In this document: positions 45,823 through 55,890 of the stretch, in pieces
Position numbering within the stretch: the first letter of the stretch is position 1
Layout: the number at the start of each line of letters is the position of its first letter
Source: DATBVX01 sp963724625
Lineage (GTDB): Bacteria > Pseudomonadota > Gammaproteobacteria > Steroidobacterales > Steroidobacteraceae
NCBI GenBank assembly: GCA_963724625.1
Contig: CAVRVO010000006.1
Location: 1 to 55,890, forward strand
DNA length: 55,890 bases
Reading direction: 5' to 3'
Notes under the pieces: model-generated
Seen by the model: the letters and a program-made list of their open reading frames with translations, nothing else
The model's database searches: none
What the model was told of the DNA's origin: nothing
Translations under genes and position numbers: made by a program

Positions 45823-46833
45823 GTGAAGATTCTGGTCACTGGTGCGGCGGGGTTCATCGGCTATCACACCGCGCGGGCGTTGCTCAATCGCGGCGATGAG
45901 GTTGTTGGGCTGGACAATCTCAACGAGTACTACGACGTCACCCTGAAACAGGCGCGACTCAAGCAGCTCGAAGGCAATCCGCGCTTTCGTTTCGTAAAAC
46001 TCGATGTGGCGGACCGCACGGGGATGACGGCGTTGTTCGAACGCGAGAAGTTTCCGCGGGTCATTCATCTCGCAGCCCAGGCGGGCGTGCGCTACTCGCT
46101 CACCAACCCGGATGCCTACATCGACAGCAATGTGGTCGGATTCATGAACGTCCTCGAGGGCTGCCGACACTCAGGCGTCGAGCACCTCGTGTACGCGTCG
46201 ACCAGCTCCGTGTACGGCGCGAACACGAAGATGCCGTTCTCGGTACACCAGAACGTCGATCATCCGCTCTCGATGTACGCGGCGACCAAGAAAGCCAATG
46301 AGCTCATGGCGCATACGTACTCTTACCTGCATGGCCTGCCGACCACGGGCCTGCGTTTTTTCACCGTGTACGGGCCGTTTGGTCGTCCCGACATGGCGCT
46401 GTTTCTCTTCACACGCAACATCCTTGCAGGCAAGCCGATCGATGTATTCAACTACGGCAATCATCGCCGCGACTTCACCTACGTCGACGACATCGTCGAA
46501 GGCGTGATCCGCGCCTCTGACCGCGTCGCGAAGGCGAATCCGACCTGGAATGGCGATCAGCCCGACCCGGCTAGCAGCCGCGCTCCTTACAGGATCTACA
46601 ACATCGGCAACAATCGCCCGACGGAGTTGATGCGCTATATCGAGGTGATCGAAGCGGAGCTGGGGCGCAAGGCCATCAAGAACATGCTGCCGATGCAGCC
46701 GGGCGACGTGCCGGACACATTCGCGGATGTCGAAGACCTGGTGCGGGACGTGGGCTACAGGCCAGCGACACCGGTCGAGGTCGGAGTGAAACGGTTCGTC
46801 GAGTGGTATCGCGCTTACTACGAGGCCAAGTAG
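45823..46833 (+). CDS. CapI-like UDP-sugar 4-epimerase (UDP-glucuronate 4-epimerase type)
   Basis: Extended SDR of 336 aa from GTG 45823. NAD motif LVTGAAGFIGYHTARALL at the N-terminus, then GLDNLNEYYDVTLKQARL, a family mark of UDP-glucuronate 4-epimerases (CapI/LspL). The catalytic Ser/Thr lies in YASTSSVYGAN, and Tyr-x3-Lys in SMYAATKKANELM near residue 147. The substrate region includes FFTVYGPFGRPDMALFLFT and DFTYVDDIVEGVI. It directly follows the UDP-sugar dehydrogenase, so the two probably form one path to a galacto-configured uronic acid. The frame is intact. Confidence 0.9.
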   Translation: MKILVTGAAGFIGYHTARALLNRGDEVVGLDNLNEYYDVTLKQARLKQLEGNPRFRFVKLDVADRTGMTALFEREKFPRVIHLAAQAGVRYSLTNPDAYIDSNVVGFMNVLEGCRHSGVEHLVYASTSSVYGANTKMPFSVHQNVDHPLSMYAATKKANELMAHTYSYLHGLPTTGLRFFTVYGPFGRPDMALFLFTRNILAGKPIDVFNYGNHRRDFTYVDDIVEGVIRASDRVAKANPTWNGDQPDPASSRAPYRIYNIGNNRPTELMRYIEVIEAELGRKAIKNMLPMQPGDVPDTFADVEDLVRDVGYRPATPVEVGVKRFVEWYRAYYEAK

Positions 46834-46906
46834 GCCTCGTGGAGAACCGGTAGGCGCGCGCAAAGCGCGGTATCATGCGCGCGTCAAACGCTGACCCGGA
46901 CGGATC

Positions 46907-48006
46907 ATGGCTGCCGAAACGCGCAGGGCGCTTATCACCGGAGTGACCGGGCAGGACGGCGCCTATCTCGCCGAGTTCCTTCTCGATAAGGGATATGAAG
47001 TCCACGGCATCAAGCGCCGCGCTTCGTCGTTCAATACGGATCGCATCGATCACCTGTACCAGGATCCGCACGCGATCGATCGCCGGCTGATCCTCCACTA
47101 CGGCGATCTTACCGACGCGACCAATCTGATTCGGATCGTGCAGTCGGTCCAGCCGCACGAGCTCTACAATCTCGCGGCCCAGAGCCACGTCGCGGTCTCA
47201 TTCGAAACCGCAGAATATACGGCGAACGCCGATGGGCTCGGGACACTGCGCCTGCTGGAGGCCATTCGGATGCTGGGCCTCACCAAGCGCACGCGCTTTT
47301 ACCAGGCTTCGACCTCCGAAATGTTTGGCAAGGTGCAGGAGAGCCCACAGCGCGAAACGACTCCGTTCTATCCGCGCTCGCCGTACGGTGTGGCCAAACT
47401 CTATGGGCACTGGATCACCGTGAACTATCGCGAGGCGTACGGAATGTTCGCCTGCAGTGGAATTCTCTTCAATCACGAGTCGCCGATTCGTGGCGAGACG
47501 TTCGTGTCGCGAAAGATCACGCGCGGCCTGACTCGCATTCACGAAGGGCTCGACGAGCATCTGTACCTCGGCAATCTCGGCGCGCGGCGCGATTGGGGTC
47601 ACGCCCGGGACTATGTGCGCGCGCAATGGTTGATGCTGCAGCAGCCAGCGCCGGATGATTTTGTGATCGCAAGTGGCGAGCAGCACTCGGTGCGGGACTT
47701 CGTGGTGCGTGCAGGCGAGCGCTCTGAAGATGAGAATCGAGTGGCGCGGCGAAGGCCTCGACGAGCAGGGGATCGACGCGCGTACCGGCAAAGTCGTCGT
47801 ACGCGTCGATCCGCAGCTATTTCCGCCCGGCAGAAGTCGATACCTTGCTTGGGGACGCGAGCAAGGCGCGGTCAGTCCTTGGCTGGAAGCCGGAGATTGG
47901 GTTCGATGCCCTAGTGGCCGAAATGGTTGAGCAGGACCTCGCAATCGCGCGGCGCGATGCCATGGTGAAACGAGAAGGCTTCAAGACCTTCAAATATCTC
48001 GAGTAG
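46907..48006 (+). CDS. gmd: GDP-mannose 4,6-dehydratase, one or two frameshifts near the end
   Basis: Makes GDP-4-keto-6-deoxymannose, the precursor of GDP-fucose, GDP-rhamnose and related sugars. The N-terminal NADP site is ITGVTGQDGAYLAEFLL, followed by GIKRRASSFNTDRIDHLY. The active site has Thr/Ser-Glu in STSEMFGKVQESP and Tyr-x3-Lys in SPYGVAKLYGHW; NHESPIRGETFVSRKIT is diagnostic for Gmd. From about 47715 the frame changes at least twice (RIEWRGEGLDEQGIDARTGK), then the C-terminus VAEMVEQDLAIARRDAMV reaches the stop at 48004-48006. About 366 aa. No partner such as a GDP-4-keto-6-deoxymannose reductase (rmd/fcl) or perosamine synthase is seen nearby. Confidence 0.92.
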
Positions 48007-48039
48007 AACCAGGCGAGTCCGTCGAGCAAGAAGAACTCC

Positions 48040-49686
48040 ATGCCGACTTCGCGTTCAACATTGCCAGCATGGCAGGCACTGGGAAAACACTGCGACCAGA
48101 TGCGCGCCTTGCTGGTCCGAGACCTCTTTCGGGCCGATCCGCGCCGCTTTGCACAGCTGTCACGCGAGGCGTCAGGTCTCCTTGTTGATTTTTCACGCCA
48201 GCGTGTTCAGCCGGAGACCATCGCACTACTGATTCAGCTCGCGCACGAGTGCGACCTGCGAGTCGCGCGTCGCCGCGCTCCTCAGCGGCGAGATAGTCAA
48301 CAACACCGAACGGAGGCCGGCGTTGCACACGGCCTTGCGTCGCGCGCCGGACCGGCCGCTACTGGTGAACGGCCGCGACGTGATGCTCGAGGTCAGGAGG
48401 GAGCGGGAGAAGGTATTTGACTTCGTTCGCGGCGTGCAGCAGGGACGCATCGTCGGGTCAGACGGCAAACGCTTTGAGACTGTCGTCAACATCGGTATCG
48501 GCGGTTCGGACCTGGGCCCGGTGATGGCTGTCGATGCGCTCGCACGCTACCGCTTACCGGGCATCCGAGTTTCGCTTCGTGTCGAATGTGGACGGCTGTC
48601 AGATGGCTGATGCGATGGTGCAGCGCGAATCCGGAGACGACACTGGTCATTGTCTGCTCAAAGACCTTTACGACACTCGAGACCATGTCGAATGCGCAAC
48701 TTGCGCGCGACTGGATCGTGGACGACTTGGGACGCGGCGCTGTCCAAAGCACTTCGCGGCCGTGTCGGTGAATCATCGCGCCATGGACGAGTTCGGAGTA
48801 GGTGCCGATCAGCGCTTCACGATGTGGGACTGGGTCGGCGGGCGATACTCAGTCTGGTCTTCGATTGGTCTGGCGGTAGCGCTCGCGATTGGCCCAGAAA
48901 ACTTCAGTGCCTTTCTCGAAGGCGGCCGCGCCGTCGACGAGCATTTCGCCGCGGCGCCCCTGGAGCGGAACCTGCCGGTGCTGCTCGGCCTGATCGGCGT
49001 CTGGAACCGCAATTTCCTCGGTATTCCGAGCCACGCGTTCTGCCCTACGACCAGCGGCTGCACCGCTTCCCCGCCTACCTGCAGCAGCTCGAGATGGAGA
49101 GCAACGGCAAGCGCGTAACCCGCGACGGGCAGGCCATCGACTACGAGACCGGTGCAGTGCTGTGGGGCGAGCCCGGCTCCAACGCACAGCACTCATTCTT
49201 TCAGCTGCTGCACCAGGGTACGGCCGACGTGGCGCTCGATCTGCTGGCACCGGTGCAGAGCTCGAGCGGACTTGCCGGAACAGCAGAATCTCGCGCTCGC
49301 GAACTGTCTCGCGCAGGCGCAGGCGTTCATGACCGGGCAGAGTGAGGAGCAGGTGCGAGCCGAACTCGCGGCCGGTGGAACAGCCGAGGCACGAGCTTGC
49401 CGAGCTTGCTGCCGCACAAAGTACATCCCGGCAACCGGCCGAACAGCGTCCTGCTCTTTCAGCGCCTCGATCCCCGCGACGCTCGGCAAGCTCATCGCGC
49501 TCTACGAGCATAAGGTATTCGTGCAGAGCGTGATCTGGGACATCAACCCGTTCGATCAGTGGGGCGTGGAACTCGGCAAGAAGCTCGCGGACAAACTGAT
49601 TCCGGTCGGTGACCGATCCGGCGCCGGCGATCGCAAGTGGGCACGAGCTGAGCGGGCTGCTCGAATACGTGGCTCGCTGGCGTTGA
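48040..49686 (+). CDS. pgi: glucose-6-phosphate isomerase, heavily frameshifted
   Basis: Interconverts glucose-6-phosphate and fructose-6-phosphate, joining glycolysis to sugar-nucleotide synthesis. From ATG 48040: LPAWQALGKHCDQMR, then ALHTALRRAPDRPLLVNGRDV, then the phosphate-binding NIGIGGSDLGPVM, NPETTLVIVCSKTFTTLET, DEFGVGADQRFTMWDWVGGR with the active-site region, FLEGGRAVDEHF, WGEPGSNAQHSFFQLLHQG, HKVHPGNRPNS-like sequence in another frame, and GKLIALYEHKVFVQSVIWDI. The last segment ends LSGLLEYVARWR at 49686. About 549 aa after joining. Eight or more frame changes lie in 1.6 kb, so this copy would not be functional if real; errors are the better explanation because all active-site blocks survive. 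Confidence 0.88.
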
Positions 49687-49847
49687 GAAACAAGTAAAGC
49701 ACACACGAACACAAATGAGCCCGGGTGTCTCCCTTCCGCGTCATTCGCAAGCTTGCGCTTCGCGTCCGTTACGCTAACCTCGCGCGCTTCGCCCAAGGAG
49801 CGGAGTGGATGAGGAGCAGCCTTCACAACGCTGCGAGGAGATCTGGA

Positions 49848-51384
49848 ATGACAGGACGGGCCGTACTTCTTGCGTTCTTTCTGTTGCTCGCTACGAACGT
49901 CAAGGCTGAGGCGTGGCTCGACGCAGGCGATAGCGCGCTGCGGAGCGATGTTCAATACCTGGTCGATTCCGGCGTCATCGATGTCGTGCTGACCTCGTGG
50001 CCGATTCCATCAGCCGACATCGCGTGGGCACTCGAAAACGTCAAAGACGCGCGAGCACCTCTCCGCCGGACAGCTCGCGGCGATCGGACGCGTGCAGCGT
50101 CGGCTGTCGATGTTTCGTCGCGATGCATTCCGGATCACTGGACATGCTTCCGTCGCCGCGAATCCGATCGTGCTGCGAACCTTCGAAGACACGCCGCGCG
50201 AAGAGGGGGAGATCGGCGGCACGCTGAGCGATGCTGGCGAGCGATTCGCCGGGACGCCTGGCGGTGCAGCTGGTGTCCGATCCCGACGATGACAAGTCCG
50301 TGCGACTGGACGGTACGTACGGCTCGATGCGCCTCGGCAATTGGCTGCTGACCGCAGGTGGGCTCGATCGATGGTGGGGTCCCGGCTGGGACGGCAGCTT
50401 GCTGCTTTCGAACAACGCGCGTCCAATTCCAGCGATTGCACTCGATCGCGAGTCCTCCAGGCCCTTCGAGTCGAAGTGGCTGAGCTGGATCGGCCCGTGG
50501 CGTTTTTCGACTTTCATGGGAAGGATGGAAGAGCACCGCGAGGATCGCGATCACCCGTGGCTCTTCGGCACGCGGCTTTCTTTTCGCCCGTTCGCGAATA
50601 TCAAGATCGGCTCCGTGCATCCGTTTCGTGGCTTTGAATTCGCGCTCGAACGAACGGCGCAGTGGTGCGCGGAAGGGCTTGCCCTGCGATCTGGATGCGT
50701 TCTGGCACGTGCTCACCGGCAAGGACAGCGCGGGTGTCGTGGTGAGCCCGGAGGACGAACCGGGAAATCAGCTTGGGCGGTTACACGGTGCGCTGGGGCT
50801 CCCCGGCGAAGTGGTTCCCCGTGAGCCTCTACTATCAGAAGACCGGCGAGTCCGGCGATCTCAACGGCACGAGTTTCCGCATCGGCCGACAACTGACTCT
50901 CTGGGGTGCCGAAACCTGGTGGGCAACTACAGGTGGCTCACATGTGGCGGGCCCACGGCGAAGTCGCCTACACGACTTGCGGGGACAGCTCGGGAGGCGA
51001 GGCGGTCGTGTTCGATTGTGCGTATACGAACCACTTGTTTCCGGTCGAAGGCTATCGGTACCGCGGCCGTCCGGTGGGAGCATTCGATCGACGGCGATGG
51101 CAGGAGTTACACGTTCGGGTCTGCAGTTGATGACACCGCGCGCCTGGAGTGCATCAGTGCTGATCCGGTATGCCGAGTTGAACCGCGGCGGCGTCGTGCC
51201 CGATACGATCAACACGGTTGCCCAGGAACCGGTCGACGACTGGGAAGTGGAATTGGGCGCAGTGCTGCCTGGCGTCAGGAGTGACTTCAGGATCGGGCTC
51301 GGATTCGATCACGCCGATGATCAGGTCACGAACGAGGTCGATGAGACCCTGCGTGCCTTCATCACGTACCAATATCGATTCTGA
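49848..51384 (+). CDS. wzi: Wzi-type outer-membrane capsule assembly protein, copy 1, frameshifted
   Basis: Beta-barrel protein that anchors or organises capsule at the cell surface. ATG 49848 has GAGGAG 8 bases upstream and opens a signal peptide (MTGRAVLLAFFLLLATNVKA|EAWL). The N-terminal part WLDAGDSALRSDVQYLVDSG and SWPIPSADIAWALE is typical of Wzi. The barrel signature GGLDRWWGPGWDGSLLLSNN-ARP follows near 50355-50420, and WLSWIGPWRFSTFMGRMEE after it. The chain ends in DETLRAFITYQYRF, with the terminal Phe expected for barrel assembly. About six frame changes occur. The upstream gap 49687-49847 has no other gene. Confidence 0.8.
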
Positions 51385-51483
51385 ACCGGTCGCCGGTTGC
51401 GCCTGAGCCGTTCTGCCCGTAGACTTTGCTCCGGATTTTCAGCAACTTAGAATGAAGTCTCAAGCCTCGGTGCAACTGGCCCG

Positions 51484-53003
51484 GTGCGAGGCATAAAGAA
51501 AACCGCGATCGTGCCTCGTCTGTTCGTAGTCAGGCTGGAGCCTGCTTCTCGCATCGATGCTAATGCCATCACTCACATCTGCGGATCCCTGGCTCGCACC
51601 GGGAGATGTGGTCGCGCGCCACGACATTGAGATGCTGGCGGACGCTGGCGTGATCAAGGGCCCGATTACGCAGTGGCCGATTCCATGGCCTGACATCGCG
51701 CGGGACGTGAATGGGTTCGAGCAACTCGACGATCTCACCGCCGGCGAGCAGGCAGCGTTGAGTCGACTCACGCGAACGGCGCGCGCGATGATGCGCACGA
51801 ACGAGCTCCAGGCTCACGTGCGAGTTGCGGGCACGAATGAGCCCGATGAGTTGCGTGGATTTGCGACCGTCCCTCGCGAAGAAGGCGAACTCGAAGGCTG
51901 GCATCGCCTGGACTGGGCAAGTACCTTGCGTTCCGTGCTCAGGCGACTGCGGTAGCAGATGCCGCAGGATGACAAGACCTGGCGCCCGGATGGTTCGTAC
52001 ATCGGCGTGACGTCGTGGAACATGATGCTGTCCGCCGGTTACATGGACCGCTGGTGGGGACCCGGGTGGGACGGCAGCCTGATCCTGTCGAGCAGCGCGC
52101 GACCGATTCCCGCGATCACGCTGGAGCGCAATTACTCCGATCCGTTCAGCGTGCCGGTGCTGAAGTGGCTGGGGCCGTGGCGTGCGAGCATCGGGTTTGG
52201 CGCGCTCGAATCGCGATCGCGATGATTTCGACCACACCCGAGTCTTCGAGGCGCGAGTGACGTTCAAGCCGTGGAAGCACCTCGAGATCGGACTGTCGCG
52301 TACCGCTCTGATGTGCGGTGAAGGTCGCCCGTGCGAGTCTCGGCACGTTCTGGGACATGTTCACCGGGAATGACAACGACCAGGACCTGTCGCAGCAGCC
52401 GGGGGATCAGCTTGCCGGCTACGACTTACGATTCTCGTCGCCGTGGCGCCAGTTGCCGCTTCGCACTCTACGGGCAGATGATCGGAGAAGACGAAGCAGG
52501 GGCTCTGCCGAGCAAGTTTCTCGGCCTCTTTGGCGATCGAGCACTGGGGATCCATCGGCACGCGGCAGTTATCGCGTTCACGTCGAGTACTCGGACACGG
52601 CGTGTGACTTTTCGCGTCAGGTGCCGCAATTCGACTGCGCGTACGAGAGCAGCATCTATACCGTGGGCTATCGATTCCGGGGACGCAGTATCGGCCATTC
52701 GATCGATTCCGACAGCCGCTTGACGACTGTTGGCGCCCTCTACGTCAGCCCCGAGCGGCGCATCGTGGGAGTTGGTCGCGCGAGATGCAGAGCTGAATCG
52801 TGACGCCACGACAGTGCCAGAGACGGCCCATACGCTCGCGCCACTGGCCACGGATGTGGAGAGCGTCGATCTGTTCTATCGTCGTGACCTGCTTGGAGGA
52901 CGGCTGACGGCCGGCAGCCGGCTTTGAAAGCCGCGAAGCCACCTCGCTATCATCGAGGGATGATGAATGGCGCGTGATGGCGCAGTGGGTCAGGGAGTTC
53001 TGA
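51484..53003 (+). CDS. wzi: Wzi-type outer-membrane capsule assembly protein, copy 2, frameshifted
   Basis: Second Wzi-like barrel, about 505 aa. If one indel near 51530 is allowed, GTG 51484 opens a signal peptide (RGIKKTAIVPRLFVV then WSLLLASMLMPSLTSA|DPW); otherwise the first ATG is 51557. The N-terminal WLAPGDVVARHDIEMLADAG and QWPIPWPDIARDV match copy 1, as do SAGYMDRWWGPGWDGSLIL and SSARPIPAITLERNYSDPF. Later blocks are LGTFWDMFTGNDNDQDLSQQ, VEYSDTACDFSRQVPQFDCA and VESVDLFYRRDLLGGRLTAG. Past the apparent stop near 52927, a shifted frame continues FESREATSLSSRDDEWRVMA and ends QWVREF at 53003, giving the barrel-type terminal Phe. That stop overlaps the next gene's ATG. Confidence 0.76.
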
Positions 53004-55838
53004 TGCGGGGCGTGCTCAAAGTTCGCTGGGTCACCGTGGTCGCGATCTTGCTTGGCGCGATGGCAGTCACGGCCCTGGCGCGCGCGCAGACGACGCCGGA
53101 GTCGACGCCCGAGTTGACGGAGGAGCAGCTGCAGATCCTGCAGGATCTTCCGGAGGAAGAGCGTCAGGCGTTGATCGAGCAATATCTCAAGTCTCGCGGC
53201 CAGGGTGCTGAGTCGCCGACCGGCGGTCGAACGGGGAACGACCACACCCTCGGGCCGAGGTACGACGAGCGGCAAGGTGCGCCCGCTCTCGCCCGAGAGC
53301 GAAGGAGCGATCGGAACACTGAGCGCGGAGGAGCAACTGAAGCGTCTCAAGGCGCTGCAGGACCTCAAGGAGCCACCCCTCAAGGAAAGCGATTCGCTGA
53401 TCATCGATCTCAAGCTCGCGCAAGCGCGACGATCGTCCCGCGAGGCTCACCGAACGTCTCGAAGCCCTGCGCGATCGAATCCTGGAGCGCAATCCCTATC
53501 GCCTGGATCGGTACGGGCCAGCTGACCCTGCCGGGATTTGAGCCGATCACGATGCTGGGACTGACCGAAAAGCTCGCGGCCCTGCGGCTCGGCGCCGACA
53601 AGGATCTGGTCGAGTTCACCGTCAAAGTCACGCGCCTGGATATCAAAGCGGCTGGCGACGAGGCGCTCAAGCCGTTCGGTTACGACATTTTTACCGACGT
53701 CACTTCGAGTTTCGCGCCGGCCACGGATGTTCCCGTTCCCTCGGACTACATCGTGGGCCCGGGTGACCAGTTGCGGGTTCAGCTCTTCGGCAACACCAAT
53801 CGCGTACAGACATTCACGGTGGGTAGGGACGGGCAGGTGAGCTTTCCGCAGATCGGACCGATTGCGGTCGGCGGTCAGCGATTCTCTGCCGTGAAGTCGA
53901 GCATCGAAGACCGCGTCGCGCAACAGATGATCGGCGTGCGTGCCGACGTTCAGATGGGCGAGACACGTGCCATCCGAATCTTTCTCCTGGGTGAAGTCGA
54001 GAAACCCGGCTCTTATACTGTGAGCGGACTGTCGACCGTGACCAACGCGCTGTTTGCTGGCGGCGGAATCAATCGCGTGGGCTCGCTGCGCAATATTCAG
54101 CTCAAGCGCAATGGTCAGCTCGTCCGAACGGCTCGACCTCTACGACCTGCTTTGCAAAGGTGACACGAGCAATGACGCGCGACTGCTCGCGGGCGATGTC
54201 GTGTTCATTCCACCGGTTGGATTACTGTGGCCGTCAATGGTGAGGTCCTGCGTCCGGCAATCTATGAGATTCGCAACGATACTTCGGTCGGCGATCTCAT
54301 GCACTTGTCGGGGGGATTGACGCCGCAAGCCGATCAACGCGAGGTGCGCCTTGAGCGATTGAACGAGCGGGGCGAGCGTGCCGTCACTAATCTGGATCTG
54401 TCTTCGGCCAGTGCACGGTCCGAACACTCAGGAACGGCGACATCCTGCGCGTACTGCGGATTCGCAACACCCTCGACGGCGCAGTCACCGTTTCCGGGCA
54501 CGTCTATCAGTCTGCGCCGTTCGAATATCGGCCCGGGCTGCGCCTCAGCGAGGTTCTGCGCTTCGAGGACCTGAAGCCGGGTGCGGATACACACTATGTA
54601 CTCATCCGTCGCGAGCTTCCGCCCGATCGCAAGGTGAGTGTGCTGTCGGCAGATCTGGCCGCGGCACTCGCTGCACGAGGATCGGAGAAGGACGTGCTCC
54701 TCGCAGCCGCGTGATCAGCTCACGGTGTTCGACCTGCAATCCGGTCGCGATCGTGTCGTGAGCAGATGTCCTCGATGACCTTCGAGCTCAGGCGACCTAT
54801 TCGCAGCCGCTGCAAGCGGTAATCATCGGCGGCCGCGTGCGCACGCCCGGGCAGTACCCGCTCGAACCCAACATGCGTGTGAGCGATCTCATCCGCGCCG
54901 GTGGCAGTCTCGAGGACGCCGCTTACGGCGGCAAGGCCGAGCTCTCTCGCTACGAGGCCGTGAATGGCGAGTATCGACAGACGGAGCTGATCGACATCGA
55001 TCTTGCCGCGGTACTGCGTGGCGACGCGGCGGCGAACATACTCCTCAAGCCCTACGACGCGCTCAACATCAAGGAATTGCCGCAGTGGCGTGAGCTGGAA
55101 CTTGTGACCATTGAAGGTGAAGTCCGCTTTCCAGGCGTCTACCCAATTCAGCGCGGCGAAACGATGCGCTCGGTGCTGCAACGAGCTGGCGGGCTGAGCG
55201 ACCTGGCCTTTTCAAAAGGCGCCGTCTTCACCCGCGAGGAGCTGCGCAAACGCGAGCAGGAGCAATTGGATCGACTGACCGAGCGCTTAAAGCGGGATCT
55301 CGCGGTCCTCGCACTGCAGGGCGCTCAAAGTGGAATCCCGGGCACGCAGTCGCTCGTAGTGGGACAAGGACTTCTGGAGCAATTGAAGGGTTCGCAAGCA
55401 GTAGGGAGACTCGTCATCGATCTCGACAAGGTCCTGGCTGGAAACGTCGCTGGACCCGATGACATCATGCTCAAGAATGGCGATCGCTTGCTTGTGCCGA
55501 AGCAAAGCCAGGAGGTGTCAGTGATAGGAGAAGTGCCGAACGCAACTTCTCATCGCTACACGGCCGACCTATCGCGCGAGGATTACATCAGTCTCAGCGG
55601 CGGCTACACCAAGCAGGCTGACGAGAGCAGGGTCTACGTCGTGCGCGCAAACGGCAGCGTCATTGCAGATTCGGGTAATCGCTGGTTCAGCAAGGCGGGA
55701 TCTGAGGGAATCGAGCCCGGCGATACGGTCGTAGTGCCGCTCAATGCCGGCAAGATGCGGCCGCTGCCGCTGTGGACCGCGGTTACTACCATCATCTACA
55801 ACCTGGCAGTGGCAGTGGCGGCGGTGAATTCCTTCTAA
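53003..55838 (+). CDS. giant SLBB-repeat polysaccharide export protein, copy 2, frameshifted
   Basis: Paralog of the protein at 2341-5286. ATG 53003 overlaps the wzi2 stop and starts a signal peptide (MRGVLKVRWVTVVAILLGAM then ALARA|Q), better than the in-frame 52967. A charged region with LTEEQLQILQDLPEEERQAL follows, as in copy 1. The Poly_export core is VPSDYIVGPGDQLRVQLFGN, then SLBB-type repeats: FLLGEVEKPGSYTVSGL, VNGEVLRPAIYEIRND, VSGHVYQSAPFEYRPG, IGGRVRTPGQYPLEPN, IEGEVRFPGVYPIQRG and VIGEVPNATSHRYTAD. Frame changes lie near 53290, 53420, 54125, 54225, 54415, 54710 and 54770; the final 1 kb is clean. The last residues are VAVAAVNSF. Copies share layout but are well diverged. Confidence 0.82.
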
Positions 55839-55890
55839 GGCGAGAGGCAGTGCGACAGAACGTGTATATCCAGCAATCGGCACCCTCCGG

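Overview
The window looks like chromosomal DNA of a high-GC gammaproteobacterium. Two housekeeping blocks point there. One is lon followed by tRNA-Val(TAC), tRNA-Asp(GTC) and, about 33 kb later, ppiD. The other is mltD-gloB-yafS-like methyltransferase-rnhA-dnaQ, the order known from Escherichia coli. A deeper placement (Xanthomonadales/Nevskiales/Steroidobacter-like) is only a guess from synteny and GC content.

Layout: (1) 1-2115, the 3' part of lon and a tRNA pair. (2) 2.3-35.6 kb, a large exopolysaccharide/capsule locus on the + strand. It holds a giant SLBB export protein, a NusG/RfaH-type elongation factor, a MarR-type EPS regulator, a leader with hairpins and an ops-like element, Wzz, a PglK-like ABC flippase, six SAM methyltransferases, a capsule-synthesis-like protein, a NeuB-family synthase, a CapD-like SDR, a cytidylyltransferase-aminotransferase fusion, a Wzy/WaaL-like protein, three GT4 glycosyltransferases, three asparagine-synthase-type amidotransferases, a DegT aminotransferase, a two-part TPP-dependent E1 dehydrogenase and an initiating sugar-phosphate transferase. 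(3) 35.7-44.4 kb, housekeeping genes: ppiD, a dicarboxylate/amino-acid symporter, fabI, mltD, gloB, a yafS-like methyltransferase, rnhA and dnaQ. (4) 44.5-49.7 kb, sugar-nucleotide supply: UDP-hexose(amine) 6-dehydrogenase, CapI-like epimerase, gmd and pgi. (5) 49.8-55.8 kb, two tandem Wzi-type outer-membrane proteins and a second giant SLBB export protein, probably the start of a second export module that continues beyond the window.

How they may work together (inference): sugar nucleotides come from pgi, gmd, the dehydrogenase/epimerase pair and a NeuB/SDR/cytidylyltransferase-aminotransferase branch. The PglC-type transferase starts a lipid-linked unit, which GT4 enzymes extend and which methyltransferases and amidotransferases may decorate. 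The ABC flippase moves it across the membrane, the Wzy-like protein with Wzz polymerises it, and SLBB and Wzi proteins export and anchor it. The NusG paralog, MarR regulator and ops-like site form a plausible local control circuit.

Caution on sequence quality: many conserved proteins are split by single-base indels while every domain stays recognisable across frames. This affects lon, neuB, the SDR, asnB3, the DegT gene, the E1 gene, pgi, both wzi genes and the second SLBB gene. Damage is patchy: 35.7-40.1 kb and 41.7-47.6 kb are clean, while 31.9-35.0 and 47.7-54.8 kb are very poor. Consensus or assembly errors are the likeliest cause. Coordinates of broken genes are therefore outer bounds, not clean reading frames. 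No gene-free stretch exceeds about 230 bases. No IS, integrase, CRISPR array or replication origin was seen.
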